A stretch of 64,000 bases of DNA from JADJPO01 sp963750395 (GCA_963750395.1 CAVVQM010000010.1:186001-250000); one strand, 5' to 3'; counted from the first letter of the stretch, positions 17,015 to 26,888 are shown. The notes: a model not told the origin generated them from the letters alone. Program-made: numbers and translations.

Positions 17015-17983
17015 GTGGCGCCGTCCCTGAGCGTCGTCGTCCCCATGTACGACGAGGAGGCCGTGCTGCCGCTGTTCGCGCAGCGGCTGCGCCCCGTACT
17101 GGACGCCATGGTCACCGGCGGCGCGGTCACCGACTACGAGGTGCTGGCCGTGGACGACGGCAGCCGCGACGCCACCCCGGTGCTGCTGGCCGCTCAACGA
17201 CGCGCCTGGCCGCAGCTGCGGGTCGTGCGGCTGCGGGTGAACGCCGGGCACCAGGCGGCGCTCTCGGCAGGTCTGGACCGGGCCCGCGGCGACTGGGTCG
17301 CCACCCTGGACGCCGACCTGCAGGACCCCCCCGAGGTACTGCCCCAGATGCTCCAGCGCGCCGTCGCGGACGACCTGGACGTCGTCGTCGGGGTCCGCAC
17401 CGACCGCAGCGCCGACTCGGCGTTCAAGCGGCTGACCGCTCGCGCCTACTACCGGCTGATGCGCCGCCTGGTCGGGGGGCACATCGCCGCTGACGCCGGG
17501 GACTTCCGGCTGATCAGCCGGGCCACCGTGGCCGCGGTCACCAGCCTGCCGGAGCACAACCGCGTGCTGCGCCTGGTCATCCCGGCCCTCGGCTTCCCCT
17601 CGGGTCAGGTGCCGTACCGGCGCGAGCCCCGCGCTGCCGGGAGCACCCACTACCCGCTGTCCAGGATGATCCGGCTGAGCATCGACTCGCTGACCGGGTT
17701 CTCCATCGCGCCCCTGCGCCTGGCCACCTGGTTCGGGCTCGGTGGCGCGACGGTCACCGCGGCGCTGTTCGCCTACGCGTTGATCGCCTATCTCAGCGGG
17801 CAGACCGTGCCGGGCTGGACCTCGACCTTCGTGGCGGTCGCCGGGGTGGGCGCGGTCCAGCTGCTCAGCCTCGGGGTGCTCGGCGAGTACGTGGGTCGCC
17901 TCTACACCCAGATGCAGGGCCGGCCCGCCTACTTCGTCGCCCACGACAGCCTGGACGACGACCCGCCCCCTCCGGCCGTCTGA
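17015..17983 (+). CDS. GT2 glycosyltransferase with C-terminal membrane segments (GtrB/DPM1-like)
   Basis: A 322-residue family-2 glycosyltransferase. LSVVVPMYDEEAVLPLF opens the GT-A domain; LAVDDGSRDAT and ATLDADLQDPPEVLP give the metal and sugar-nucleotide site; DAGDFRLISR and GSTHYPLSRM are typical of polyprenyl-phosphate transferases. Two membrane segments end the protein (ATWFGLGGATVTAALFAYAL and a second near residue 275). It probably moves a hexose to polyprenyl phosphate at the inner membrane face. The start is GTG. It converges with the methyltransferase gene. Confidence 0.92.
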   Translation: MAPSLSVVVPMYDEEAVLPLFAQRLRPVLDAMVTGGAVTDYEVLAVDDGSRDATPVLLAAQRRAWPQLRVVRLRVNAGHQAALSAGLDRARGDWVATLDADLQDPPEVLPQMLQRAVADDLDVVVGVRTDRSADSAFKRLTARAYYRLMRRLVGGHIAADAGDFRLISRATVAAVTSLPEHNRVLRLVIPALGFPSGQVPYRREPRAAGSTHYPLSRMIRLSIDSLTGFSIAPLRLATWFGLGGATVTAALFAYALIAYLSGQTVPGWTSTFVAVAGVGAVQLLSLGVLGEYVGRLYTQMQGRPAYFVAHDSLDDDPPPPAV

Positions 17984-17997
17984 CCGGGTCGAGGGAC

Positions 17998-18693
17998 TCA
18001 GGCGAGGCGTCGGGCCCGCACCACCACCGAGACCCCGGGCAGGTTCCCGAGCGGCAGCCGCCGCTCCAGGGCGACCACCTCGCCGAGGACGCGGTTCAGC
18101 CACCGCGGCGGGTCGCTCAGATCGCTGCCGCTGATGAACCGCCGACGCAGGGCCACCAGCGGGCGCATCAGCACCATCCAGGACGTCATGTCCTCGATGA
18201 CGAACCCGGCACCGGTCAGCAGGTCGGTCAACTCCTCGACGCTGTAGCGGCGCTTGTGGCCGACCGCCTCATCGTGCGCGGACCAGAGCCTCATGTCCAC
18301 CGGCACGGCGACCAGGAAGGACCCCCCGACACGCAGGGCCTCGAACGCCGAGCGCGCCGCCGCCTTGTCGTCCTCCAGGTGCTCCAGCACGTCATAGGCG
18401 ACCACCAGGTCGAGGCTCCCGTCGGCGACCGGCAGGGCCGTGGCGTCGCCGCGCAACACCGGGACGCCCCGCTCCGCGCACACATCGACGCCCTCCGCGC
18501 CGTATTCGAGCGCCACCGCCCGCCACCCGTTGTCGATCAGGACGCGGGTGTTGCCACCGCCCGCCGCACCGACGTCGAGGGCGATCCCGCCGCCGAGCCC
18601 GCGCTGTGCCCGAAGCAGCAGTCGCCGCCGCTCGGAATACCACCAGTGCCTGTCCTCCACCGCGGCGAGCTTGCGAACCTCGTGACCCTCCAT
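17998..18693 (-). CDS. Class I SAM-dependent methyltransferase
   Basis: A 231-residue methyltransferase. VEDRHWWYSERRRLLLRA is followed by SAM motif I, ALDVGAAGGGNTRVL, then VLRGDATALPVADGSLDLVV and AYDVLEHLEDD (motifs II-IV) and GGSFLVAVPVDMRLWSAHDE. The WWY start and the AHDEAVGHKRRY stretch match methyltransferases that act on lipid-linked or cell-wall intermediates, often next to a GtrB-like transferase, as here. The real acceptor is unknown. Confidence 0.88.
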   Translation of the reverse strand: MEGHEVRKLAAVEDRHWWYSERRRLLLRAQRGLGGGIALDVGAAGGGNTRVLIDNGWRAVALEYGAEGVDVCAERGVPVLRGDATALPVADGSLDLVVAYDVLEHLEDDKAAARSAFEALRVGGSFLVAVPVDMRLWSAHDEAVGHKRRYSVEELTDLLTGAGFVIEDMTSWMVLMRPLVALRRRFISGSDLSDPPRWLNRVLGEVVALERRLPLGNLPGVSVVVRARRLA

Positions 18694-18711
18694 GGCCGCG
18701 CGTCCCGCCCG

Positions 18712-20065
18712 TCAGGGCCGGGTGTGCCCGTCGCCGACGACGACCCACTTGGTGCTGGTCAGCTCGCCCAGCCCCATCGGACCGCGGGCGTGCAGCTTCT
18801 GGGTGGAGATGCCGATCTCGGCGCCCAGGCCGAACTCGCCGCCGTCGGTGAACGCGGTCGAGGCGTTCACCACCACCACCGCCGAGTCGACCTCGGCGAC
18901 GAACCGGTCGGCCGCCCTCAGATCGGTCGTCACGATCGCGTCGGTGTGCCCTGAGGACCAGCGCCTGATGTGGTCCAGCGCACCGTCCAGGGAGTCGACG
19001 ACGGCCACGGCCAGGTCGAGGTCGAGGTACTCCCTGCCCCAGTCGTCGTCCGAGGCGGGCAGCACCTGCCCGGCGTCCACGCCCACCAGGTCGGCCTGGA
19101 CGGCGCTGCGACCGTCCACGTGCAACCGGACCCCGCTCTCGGCCAGCGCCGGCAGCACCTGGGGCAGGAACCAGCGCGCCACGTCCTGATGGACCAGCAG
19201 CGTCTCGGCCGCATTGCAGACCGAGGTGCGCCGGGTCTTCGCGTTGAGCACGATGGCCAGGGCCTGGTCGAGATCGGCGGCCGAGTCGACGTACACGTGG
19301 CAGTTGCCGGTTCCGGTCTCGATCACCGGGACCGTCGAGTTCTGCACGACGTCCTGGATCAGCCCGGCCCCGCCGCGAGGTACGAGCAGGTCGACCAGAC
19401 CGCGGGCCTGCATCAGATGGCGTGCACCCTCGCGGCCGTAGGCGTCGATGCGTGCTCACGCAGTCGGCCGGCAGCCCCGCCGACGCGATCGCCTCGCGGA
19501 TCACCCCGACCAGTGCGTCGTTGGTCTGGGCGGCCGCCGACCCGCCGCGCAGCACGGCGGCGTTGCCGCTCTTCAACGCGAGCACGGCGGCGTCCACGGT
19601 GACGTTGGGGCGGGCCTCGTAGATCATCCCGACCACGCCCATCGGCACCCGGATCTGCCGCAGCCGCAGACCGTTCGGCAGCGTCGAGCCACGGACCAGT
19701 TCCCCCACCGGGTCGGGCAGCGAGGCGACGTGCCGGACGGCGTCCGCGATCGCCTCGAGCCGTTCGGGGTCCAACCGCAACCGGTCGATCAGGCCCTCGT
19801 TGAGCCCCGCGGAGCGACCGTGGTCGATGTCGGCGGCGTTGGCCGCCAGAATCGTCTCCGAGTTCGCCACGAGGGCCTCGGCGATGGCTTCGAGGGCGGC
19901 GTCCTTGGTGCTGCGCGGGGCGGTCGCCAGCACCCTCGCGGCCTCGACCGCCCGGGCGCAGATCCGTCGGACGCCCTCGCGCACCCCGTCGGCTGGCGAC
20001 CCGTCGTCGCCGTCGCGCTGATCTGCGTCGTGGTCGTTGTCGAGCTGGGACTGTGCCACCGTCAT
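18712..20065 (-). CDS. proA: Gamma-glutamyl phosphate reductase (one frameshift)
   Basis: ProA reduces gamma-glutamyl phosphate to the semialdehyde in proline synthesis. The first frame carries VPMGVVGMIYEARPNVTVDA and GNAAVLRGGSAAAQTN. The second carries LVDLLVPRGGAGLI, TGTGNCHVYVD, the catalytic Cys region KTRRTSVCNAAETLLVH, and STAFTDGGEFGLGAEIGIS. The change falls near 19455, where a +1 base in AGCACGCATCGAC separates ADCVST from IDAYGREGARHLM. Total length is one more than a multiple of three, as a single insertion predicts. Every motif is intact, so I read this as a sequence error rather than a dead gene. Confidence 0.93.
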
Positions 20066-20107
20066 GGGGTCAAGCCTAGGTCAGGGCGCGGCCTGCTCGG
20101 GCGCCGC

Positions 20108-20563
20108 TCAGGCGTCCGCGTCGTCCATGGGTCGGATCTCGCCCAGTTCGCCGACCTGAGTGCGAGGGGGTTCGTCCCGGCGACGGCGGGCGGTGTCCCG
20201 ATCGACCACCTCGAGGCCCACGACCTTCCACGGGGGAAGGTCGGCCTCCTGCCGGTGCTCGCGCCACAGCTGCAGGGCCGAGGCGACCGCCCCCTCGATG
20301 TCGACCGATTCGTCCCAGTAACGCACCTCGGCCCGTGAGCTGGCGTAGGCCGCCGAGACCAGGAACGGCTCCAGTTCGCTGAGTCGTTCGAGCCCGGCCC
20401 TGACCGAGTCCGGGCTGCGCCGGGAACCACTCACGGTGATCGTGACGAACCAGAGCGCCGGCTCGTCACTGCGGTGCGCGGGACGACGCTGACGCTCCGG
20501 GTTGAGGGGAATACCACGCAACGGGGTCAGCGTCGCGAGCGGTTGGTCCTCGCCCTTGGTCAC
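20108..20563 (-). CDS. Conserved actinobacterial protein between proB and proA
   Basis: A 151-residue soluble protein with a GTG start. It has LWFVTITVSGSRRSPDSVRAGL, ELEPFLVSAAYASSRAEVRYWDE and ALQLWREHRQEADLPPWKVVGLEVVDR, an alternating alpha/beta pattern. I do not recognise a known domain. It lies inside the proline cluster (42 bp before proA, 79 bp after proB), which suggests shared transcription rather than a known role. Confidence 0.75.
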   Translation of the reverse strand: MTKGEDQPLATLTPLRGIPLNPERQRRPAHRSDEPALWFVTITVSGSRRSPDSVRAGLERLSELEPFLVSAAYASSRAEVRYWDESVDIEGAVASALQLWREHRQEADLPPWKVVGLEVVDRDTARRRRDEPPRTQVGELGEIRPMDDADA

Positions 20564-20642
20564 CTACCCAGTCCATCAGGTGACCGGTCGATCCGCACGC
20601 GCAATCGCCATTCTGACGGCGATCGCCGCCACCGTCGTCGCG

Positions 20643-21797
20643 TCAGGACGGTGTCCGAGCCCCCTGGCGCAGCACCACCAGGGCGTCGCGGTGAACGACC
20701 TCCCGCTCGTACCCGGCGCCCAGTTCGCGGGCCAGGTCCCGGGTGGAGCGCCCGAGCAGGGCCGGCATCTCCTCGGCGTCGAAGCTGACCAGCCCCCGGG
20801 CCACGACCCGTCCCGACGGATCGGCCAGGTCGACCGGGTCCCCCGCCTGGAACGTGCCCTCCACCCGGATCACCCCGGCCGGCAGCAGCGACATCCGGCG
20901 TCCGACCACGGCCGCCACCGCGCCGTCGTCCAGGATGAGCCGGCCGGAGGATCGGGCGGCGTGCTCCAGCCACAGCAGCCGCCGGTTGGTGCGCCGCGCA
21001 CCCGCTTCGAACCAGGTGCCGACGTCGTGCCCGTCGAGGCCGGGCCCGACCAGTTCGGCGCTGGTCAGCAGGACCGGGATGCCCCCCGAGGTCGCGATCT
21101 CGGCCGCCTCCACCTTGGAGACCATGCCTCCCAGGCCCACTCCGGCCGCGCCGGTCCTGCCGATGGCCACGCCGTCCAGGTCGTGCTGCCCGGTGACCAA
21201 CGACAGCCGCCGGGCGCCGGGGCGCGACGGGGGCGCCGTGTGCAGCCCGTCCACGTCGGACAACAGCACCAGCGCATCGGCGTGCACGACGTGGGCCACC
21301 AGCGCCGCGAGCCGGTCGTTGTCACCGAACCGGATCTCATGCGTCGCCACCGTGTCGTTCTCGTTGACCACAGGGACGACGCCCATCGCCATCAGTCTGT
21401 CCAATGTCCGCCGGGCGTTCGCGTAGTGGCTGCGCCGCACCATGTCGTCTGCGGTGAGCAGCACCTGTCCCACCCGCAGGCCGCGGTCGCGGAACGCCTC
21501 GGTGTAGTGGGCGGCGAGCAGGATCTGTCCGACGCTGGCCGCGGCCTGCTGGGTCGCCAGGTCACGTGGACGTCGCGCCAGCCCGAGCGGGGACAGCCCG
21601 GCGGCGATGGCGCCCGAGGAGACCAGCACGACCTCGCTGCCGGCCGAGCGGCGTCGGGAGAGCACGTCGACGAGCGCGTCCAGACGCCCCGGGTCCAACC
21701 CGCCCTCGCGCGTGGTCAAGGACGACGAGCCGACCTTGACCACGATCCGCCTGGCCTGCTGGATGACGGCGGCACCCGGCCCCTGACCGGCGCTCAC
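20643..21797 (-). CDS. proB: Glutamate 5-kinase with PUA domain
   Basis: A 384-residue ProB, the first enzyme of proline synthesis. RIVVKVGSSSLT binds the phosphate; EVVLVSSGAIAAG, PVVNENDTVATHEIRFGDND and LVLLSDVDGLHT form the kinase site; GGMVSKVEAAEIATSGG closes the amino-acid kinase domain. A C-terminal PUA domain (residues about 290-375, SGRLILDDGAVAAVVG onward) is of the usual kind. The GTG start overlaps the obgE stop by four bases, so the two are coupled. Confidence 0.97.
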   Translation of the reverse strand: MSAGQGPGAAVIQQARRIVVKVGSSSLTTREGGLDPGRLDALVDVLSRRRSAGSEVVLVSSGAIAAGLSPLGLARRPRDLATQQAAASVGQILLAAHYTEAFRDRGLRVGQVLLTADDMVRRSHYANARRTLDRLMAMGVVPVVNENDTVATHEIRFGDNDRLAALVAHVVHADALVLLSDVDGLHTAPPSRPGARRLSLVTGQHDLDGVAIGRTGAAGVGLGGMVSKVEAAEIATSGGIPVLLTSAELVGPGLDGHDVGTWFEAGARRTNRRLLWLEHAARSSGRLILDDGAVAAVVGRRMSLLPAGVIRVEGTFQAGDPVDLADPSGRVVARGLVSFDAEEMPALLGRSTRDLARELGAGYEREVVHRDALVVLRQGARTPS

Positions 21798-23353
21798 GGG
21801 ACGTCGGCGGATCGGTCGGCAGCGTCCTCGACGGCGCCGGCGTCGTCGGAGGGATCCGTCCAGACGCCCGCCGCCCGCTCGTCGGACAGCTCGCCGCGGG
21901 CATCGGTGCGGGCCTGCCGACGCGCGGCGTACGCCTCGCGCTTCTCCTGGCGGCTGGCGCGTCCGCCCTCCTCGAGCCGGGCATCGGTGCCGCGTGGGCC
22001 GGAGGCACCGCCGGGACCGCTGACCAGCGTCGGCTCCCAGTCGAAGATCACACCGTCGTCGTCGCCGACGACCACCTCGCTGCCCGCGACGGCGCCGGCC
22101 TCGAACAGGGCGTCCTCGATCCCGAGCCGGTCCAACCGCTCGGCCAGGTAGCCGACCGCCTCGTCATTGCTGAAGTCGGTCTGCCGGACCCACCGCTCGG
22201 GCTTGTCACCGCGCACCCGGAAGCGCACGTCCTCCGGGCCCGGGCCCGTCCGTTCGACGGCCACGGTGAAGCCGATCTCGTCCACGGCGCGGGGCCGCAG
22301 CACGACCGGTGCCGGGGCCGGCGGCGGCGCCAGCTCGCGGGCCCGGCGCACCAGGTCGGCCATGGCGAACGTCAGGTCCCGCAGCCCCTCGTGGCTCACC
22401 GAGGAGGCCAGGAGCACCCGGTGACCACGCTCGATCAGGTCCGGCAGGACCAGCTCGGCCAGCTCCCGGGCCTCGGGCACGTCGATCTTGTGCAGCACGA
22501 CCAGACTGGGCCGCGCGGTCAACGGGGTGGTGCCCGGCTCGACCTCGTAGTCCGCGAGCTCGGCGAGGATGACGTCGAGGTCGCTCAACGGGTCGCGGCC
22601 GCCCTCGAGGGTGGCGCAGTCGAGCACGTGGACGAGCAGCGAGCAGCGCTCGACGTGGCGCAGGAACTCCAGGCCCAACCCGCGCCCGGCGCTGGCCCCC
22701 TCGATGAGTCCGGGGACGTCGGCGACGGTGAACCGGAACCCGTCGGCGTCCACGACCCCGAGGTTGGGCACCAGGGTCGTGAAGGGATAGTCGGCGATCT
22801 TGGGTCGCGCGGCCGACAGCGCGGCGACCAGGCTGGACTTGCCCGCGCTCGGGTAGCCGACCAGCCCGACGTCGGCGACGGTCTTGAGCTCGAGCACCAG
22901 GTCGCGACGCTGGCCCGGCTCGCCGAGAAGGGCGAAACCGGGTGCCTTGCGCCGCTGCGAGGCCAGGGCCGCGTTGCCGAGCCCGCCCCGCCCGCCCGCG
23001 GCCGCCACGTACCGGGCACCCACGCCGAGCAGGTCGGCCAGCACCTCGCCGTCGGCGGATCGGACCACCGTGCCGTTGGGGACGTGCAGCACCAGGTCAC
23101 GCCCGGAGGCGCCGTTGCGGTTGCTGCCCTGACCCGGCCGGCCCGAGGTGGCCCGCTGGTGCGGTGCGTGGTGATAGTCGAGCAGCGTGGTGGTCTGCCC
23201 GTCGACGACCAGCAGGACGTCTCCGCCGCGCCCGCCGTTGCCGCCGTCCGGACCGCCCAGCGGTTTGAACTTCTCGCGGTGCACCGACGCGCACCCGTGG
23301 CCGCCGTCGCCCGCGGTCGCGTGCAGGACAACCCGGTCAACGAACGTCGTCAT
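21794..23353 (-). CDS. obgE: Obg-family GTPase
   Basis: A 519-residue Obg GTPase for late 50S ribosome assembly and stress control. The glycine-rich Obg domain is at 1-160 (GDGGHGCASVHREKF, GGPDGGNGGRGGDV). The G domain has GYPSAGKSSLV, DVPGLIEGASAGRGLG, LHKIDVPE and the OCT domain follows. The C-terminal extension (residues 440-519) is acidic and Lys/Arg-mixed, as in other actinobacteria. I chose the ATG at 23353 (MTTFVDRVVLHA); a GTG three codons earlier is possible. It follows rpmA as expected. Confidence 0.96.
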   Translation of the reverse strand: MTTFVDRVVLHATAGDGGHGCASVHREKFKPLGGPDGGNGGRGGDVLLVVDGQTTTLLDYHHAPHQRATSGRPGQGSNRNGASGRDLVLHVPNGTVVRSADGEVLADLLGVGARYVAAAGGRGGLGNAALASQRRKAPGFALLGEPGQRRDLVLELKTVADVGLVGYPSAGKSSLVAALSAARPKIADYPFTTLVPNLGVVDADGFRFTVADVPGLIEGASAGRGLGLEFLRHVERCSLLVHVLDCATLEGGRDPLSDLDVILAELADYEVEPGTTPLTARPSLVVLHKIDVPEARELAELVLPDLIERGHRVLLASSVSHEGLRDLTFAMADLVRRARELAPPPAPAPVVLRPRAVDEIGFTVAVERTGPGPEDVRFRVRGDKPERWVRQTDFSNDEAVGYLAERLDRLGIEDALFEAGAVAGSEVVVGDDDGVIFDWEPTLVSGPGGASGPRGTDARLEEGGRASRQEKREAYAARRQARTDARGELSDERAAGVWTDPSDDAGAVEDAADRSADVP

Positions 23354-23448
23354 CGTGAGCACTTCTCTCGAACAGGGCTGAAGGGCGGACCGGACGGACC
23401 GGTACGCCCTCCAGGCGGGGTGGGGGTCGCCCCCCGGTGGGGACCGGC

Positions 23449-23703
23449 CTACTCGGCCGGCACCACGTTGATCACGCGCCGACCACGCCGGACGCCGAAC
23501 TCGACGGCACCCCCGGCGGTGGCGAACAGCGTGTCGTCGTTGCCGCGGCCGACGTTGTCGCCGGGGTGGAAGTGGGTGCCGCGCTGGCGGACCAGGATCT
23601 CGCCGGCGTTGACCAGCTGACCGCCGAAACGCTTGACGCCGAGACGCTGAGCGTTGGAGTCGCGCCCGTTGCGGGAGGAGCTGGCGCCCTTCTTGTGTGC
23701 CAT
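23449..23703 (-). CDS. rpmA: 50S ribosomal protein bL27
   Basis: An 84-residue bL27 starting MAHKKGASSSRNGRDSNAQR, with GVKRFGGQLVNAGEILVRQR and the end RRVINVVPAE. It sits at the peptidyl transferase centre. The start has no N-terminal extension of the kind cut by a protease in Firmicutes. It follows rplU with a 94-bp spacer that holds four 14-base repeats. Confidence 0.98.
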   Translation of the reverse strand: MAHKKGASSSRNGRDSNAQRLGVKRFGGQLVNAGEILVRQRGTHFHPGDNVGRGNDDTLFATAGGAVEFGVRRGRRVINVVPAE

Positions 23704-23722
23704 GACGGTGTCCCTGTTCTTG

Positions 23723-23779
23723 TGGTGACGTCCGGTGGGTGAAATCCGGTTGCTGAAATCCGTTTGGTGAAGTCCGGTT
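23723..23779. repeat. Four imperfect 14-base tandem repeats in the rplU-rpmA spacer
   Basis: Units of the form TGGTGAAATCCGGT repeat four times: TGGTGACGTCCGG, TGGGTGAAATCCGG, TTGCTGAAATCCGT and TTGGTGAAGTCCGG. They fill most of the spacer and are out of the coding regions. The array could be a slipped-strand expansion or could shape the mRNA between two genes that need balanced output. Confidence 0.7.
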
Positions 23780-23797
23780 CGTGCGGCCCGGGCCGGA

Positions 23798-24103
23798 TCA
23801 GGCGATGCCGGTGACCTTGATCCGGGTCAACTGGCTGCGGTAGCCCTGCCGACGGCGGTAGCCGGTCTTGTTCTTGAACTTCATGATGGTGATCTTGGGG
23901 CCTTTGGTCGCCTCGACGATCTCGGCGGTGACCTTGACCTTTGCCAGCTTCGAGGCGTCGCTGGTCACGGTGGTCCCGTCGACCAGCAGCACCGGGGTGA
24001 GCTCGACGGTGGCGCCGGGCTCACCGCCAAGACGGTCCACGGTGAGCACGTCACCGACGGCCACCTTCTCCTGCCGACCACCGGCGCGAACGATCGCGTA
24101 CAC
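23798..24103 (-). CDS. rplU: 50S ribosomal protein bL21
   Basis: A 101-residue bL21. The GTG start at 24103 (VYAIVRAGGRQEKVAVGD) matches the normal start, with the end FKNKTGYRRRQGYRSQLTRI characteristic of the family. An upstream frame exists but is not part of bL21. It binds 23S rRNA domain I. rplU leads the rplU-rpmA pair and lies 160 bp after rne. Confidence 0.97.
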   Translation of the reverse strand: MYAIVRAGGRQEKVAVGDVLTVDRLGGEPGATVELTPVLLVDGTTVTSDASKLAKVKVTAEIVEATKGPKITIMKFKNKTGYRRRQGYRSQLTRIKVTGIA

Positions 24104-24263
24104 CTCAGACTCACTCTCTGCTGACACAGCGGGAAGATCAATCGGCCGGAGCACCCTGCGCCACGGACAGTCGACGGACCGAGTGGCGGCCATGCGTCAC
24201 CGCACGCCACTCGGAGGCCCTGGTCAGGGTACGGATCGGGCGGTCGCAAGGTCAAACCGAGCC

Positions 24264-26888
24264 TCAGCCGGCTATGGCGTCGTGCGCCGTCCCGGGCTCG
24301 GCACCACCCTCGTCCGTCGCGGACTTCGTGGACTGGGCGGCGGCACCCCCGGCGGAGCCGCCCGAGCCGCCGGAGGCGCCGGAGCGGCCCGAGGACCTGC
24401 CACCGCGTCGTCCCCCCGCGCGCGCGGGGGCGTTCTCCTGCTGGCGCTTCTCGACCGGCTGGTCGCGCACGATCAGGCCACGACCGCCGCAGTGCTCGCA
24501 GCTCTCGCTGAAGACCTCGAGCAGGCCCTGACCGACCCGCTTGCGGGTCATCTGCACCAGACCCAGCGAGGTCACCTCGGCGACCTGGTGCTTGGTCCGG
24601 TCGCGGCCCAGGCACTCCAGCAACCGCCGCAGCACCAGGTCCCGGTTGGACTCCAGCACCATGTCGATGAAGTCGACGACGATGATCCCGCCGATGTCGC
24701 GCAGCCGGAGCTGCCGGACGAGCTCCTCGGCGGCCTCGAGGTTGTTCTTGGTGACGGTCTCCTCGAGGTTGCCACCCGCACCGGTGAACTTGCCGGTGTT
24801 GACGTCGACCACGGTCATCGCCTCGGTGCGGTCGATCACCAACGAACCGCCCGAGGGCAGCCACACCTTGCGGTCCATCGCCTTCGCGAGCTGCTCGTCG
24901 ACCCGATGAGCCGCGAACACGTCGCCGCGGACCGTGCCGTCGACCTCCTCGTCGGCGTTCCAGCGGGTGAGCCGGTCGACCAGGTCGGGGGCGACATGGC
25001 CGATGTAGGCGTGCAGCGTCTCCCACACCTCGTCACCGGCCACCAGCAGGCTGGAGAAGTCCTCGTTGAAGATGTCGCGGACCACCCGGATCGCCAGGTC
25101 CGGCTCGCCGTAGAGCAGGGCCGGCGCATTGACCGCGCGGGACTTGGCCGAGATGTCGTCCCACTGCGCGGACAGCCGGCTGACGTCGCGGCCCAGTTCC
25201 TCCTCGGAGGCTCCTTCGGCGGCCGTTCGCACGATCACGCCCGACTTGTCCGGGACGACGTCGCGCAGGATGCGCTTGAGCCGGGAGCGCTCGGTGTCCG
25301 GGAGCTTGCGGGAGATACCGGTCATCGAGCCGTCCGGGACGTAGACCAGGTACCGCCCGGGAAGGGAGATCTGGCTGGTCAACCGGGCACCCTTGTGCCC
25401 GATCGGGTCCTTGGTGACCTGGACGAGGACCGATTCGCCGGGAGAGAGGGCGTTCTCGATGCGCTTGGCCTGCCCCTCGAGACCCGCGGCGTCCCAGTTG
25501 ACCTCGCCCGCATACAGGACCGCGTTGCGTCCCTTGCCGATGTCGACGAAGGCCGCCTCCATGCTGGGCAGCACGTTCTGCACCCGGCCCAGGTAGACGT
25601 TGCCGACCATCGAGGTCTGGGTGCGCCGGGCCACGTAGTGCTCGACCAGCACGCCGTCCTCGAGGACCGCGATCTGGGTGCGTCCGTCGTTCTCCCGCAC
25701 CACCATCACCCGGTCGACGCTCTCGCGGCGTGCCAGGAACTCGGCCTCGGTGATCACCGGACGCCGTCGTCCCGCCTCGCGTCCCTCGCGGCGACGCTGC
25801 TTCTTGGCCTCGAGTCGGGTCGAACCCCGGACGCCGGACACGTCGTTCGAACGCGGCGAGCGAACCTTGGTGACCGTGTTCGGCGGGTCGTCCTCGTTCT
25901 GCCCGTCCCCGCCGGACGATCCGCGACGACGGCGGCGCCGACGGCGACGGCTGCTGCCGCCGCTGTCGCCCTCCTCGCCGTCCTCGTCCTGACCGCTGCT
26001 CTCGTCCTCGCCGTCCACGGACTCGGCGTCCTCCGCGAGCGCGCCGTCCTCGTCCGGACCGGTGCTCTCGGTCTCGGCGTCCTCGTCGCGCTTCGGGCGC
26101 CGTCCCCGGCCTCCCCGACGACGACGCTTGCGGGGGCTTCGGTCGTCCTCGTCCTCGGCCTCCGGACCGGCATCCCCGGCCTCTGCCTGGTCGGGCTCGG
26201 CCTGGTCCTGCACATCCTCGGGTCGGGCCGCGTCGGAGTCCTGCTCGTCCTGGGTCCGCGCCGGGCCCTGGGCCGCCGTGGCGCGCCGGCGCCGGGGCGC
26301 CGCGGTCATCGCCGGAGGCTGGAAGAGCGGCATGGCTGCGATCGCCGCCGCGGCCTCGACCGACTCAGGCGACTCATCGGACTCGGCTGATTCGGCTGAC
26401 TCGTCCGGTTCCTCGACGGCGGGGCCGGTGGGCGAGTCCGGCACCTCAGAGACCTGGGTGATCTCTGATGTCGGAGCCGTCTGCGAGCCCGGGGCGGTAC
26501 TCAGCGAACCCTGGGTCGACTCGGTGTCCGGGACGGCCTCGGGCGGGGCGGCCGCGGCCTTCTTCCGCGAGACGCGCTTGCGGGGCGGTGACTTCTTCGC
26601 CACCTTCGCGGCCGGCTTCTCGGCGTCCTCGTCGGTCGCGGGCTCGGCCTGGCCATCTGACTGGTCCGGGGGCACCTGCGTCGATCCGACGGCCTGCTCC
26701 GGGGGCTCCTCCGTCACGGGGGCCGGTGGCCCCGCCGGACGGGACGCCGCGCGGCGGCGGGTCCTGGCCGGCTTCGTGGCGGGCGTTTCGGCCTCGGGCG
26801 CCAGTTCGGTGTCCGGCGGATCGTTCTGCGGATCCTTCTGCTGGTCGTCCTGCTGGTCGTTCTGCTGGTCGTTCGGGTCGAGCGACAC
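24264..26888 (-). CDS. rne: Ribonuclease E/G
   Basis: An 874-residue RNase E/G, the main endonuclease of RNA decay. The N-terminal 330 residues are disordered, acidic and repetitive (12-base DNA repeats at 26838-26873 encode NDQQ-like units), with Arg/Lys patches. The catalytic half has the S1 segment (GNVYLGRVQNVLPSMEAAF), the metal site VVDVNTGKFTG and GGIIVVDFIDM, and the zinc-link ESCEHCGGRGLI. A Gly/Arg-rich tail ends it. The GTG at 26888 has GGGAG five bases upstream; 11 codons more are open before it. The long low-complexity N-terminus is typical of actinobacterial forms. Confidence 0.93.
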   Translation of the reverse strand: MSLDPNDQQNDQQDDQQKDPQNDPPDTELAPEAETPATKPARTRRRAASRPAGPPAPVTEEPPEQAVGSTQVPPDQSDGQAEPATDEDAEKPAAKVAKKSPPRKRVSRKKAAAAPPEAVPDTESTQGSLSTAPGSQTAPTSEITQVSEVPDSPTGPAVEEPDESAESAESDESPESVEAAAAIAAMPLFQPPAMTAAPRRRRATAAQGPARTQDEQDSDAARPEDVQDQAEPDQAEAGDAGPEAEDEDDRSPRKRRRRGGRGRRPKRDEDAETESTGPDEDGALAEDAESVDGEDESSGQDEDGEEGDSGGSSRRRRRRRRRGSSGGDGQNEDDPPNTVTKVRSPRSNDVSGVRGSTRLEAKKQRRREGREAGRRRPVITEAEFLARRESVDRVMVVRENDGRTQIAVLEDGVLVEHYVARRTQTSMVGNVYLGRVQNVLPSMEAAFVDIGKGRNAVLYAGEVNWDAAGLEGQAKRIENALSPGESVLVQVTKDPIGHKGARLTSQISLPGRYLVYVPDGSMTGISRKLPDTERSRLKRILRDVVPDKSGVIVRTAAEGASEEELGRDVSRLSAQWDDISAKSRAVNAPALLYGEPDLAIRVVRDIFNEDFSSLLVAGDEVWETLHAYIGHVAPDLVDRLTRWNADEEVDGTVRGDVFAAHRVDEQLAKAMDRKVWLPSGGSLVIDRTEAMTVVDVNTGKFTGAGGNLEETVTKNNLEAAEELVRQLRLRDIGGIIVVDFIDMVLESNRDLVLRRLLECLGRDRTKHQVAEVTSLGLVQMTRKRVGQGLLEVFSESCEHCGGRGLIVRDQPVEKRQQENAPARAGGRRGGRSSGRSGASGGSGGSAGGAAAQSTKSATDEGGAEPGTAHDAIAG

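Noticed and set aside
18392..19450. Minus-strand frame running on after the proA frameshift
   Set aside because: It is arginine-rich and unlike any protein; the true proA frame continues in another register with all its motifs.
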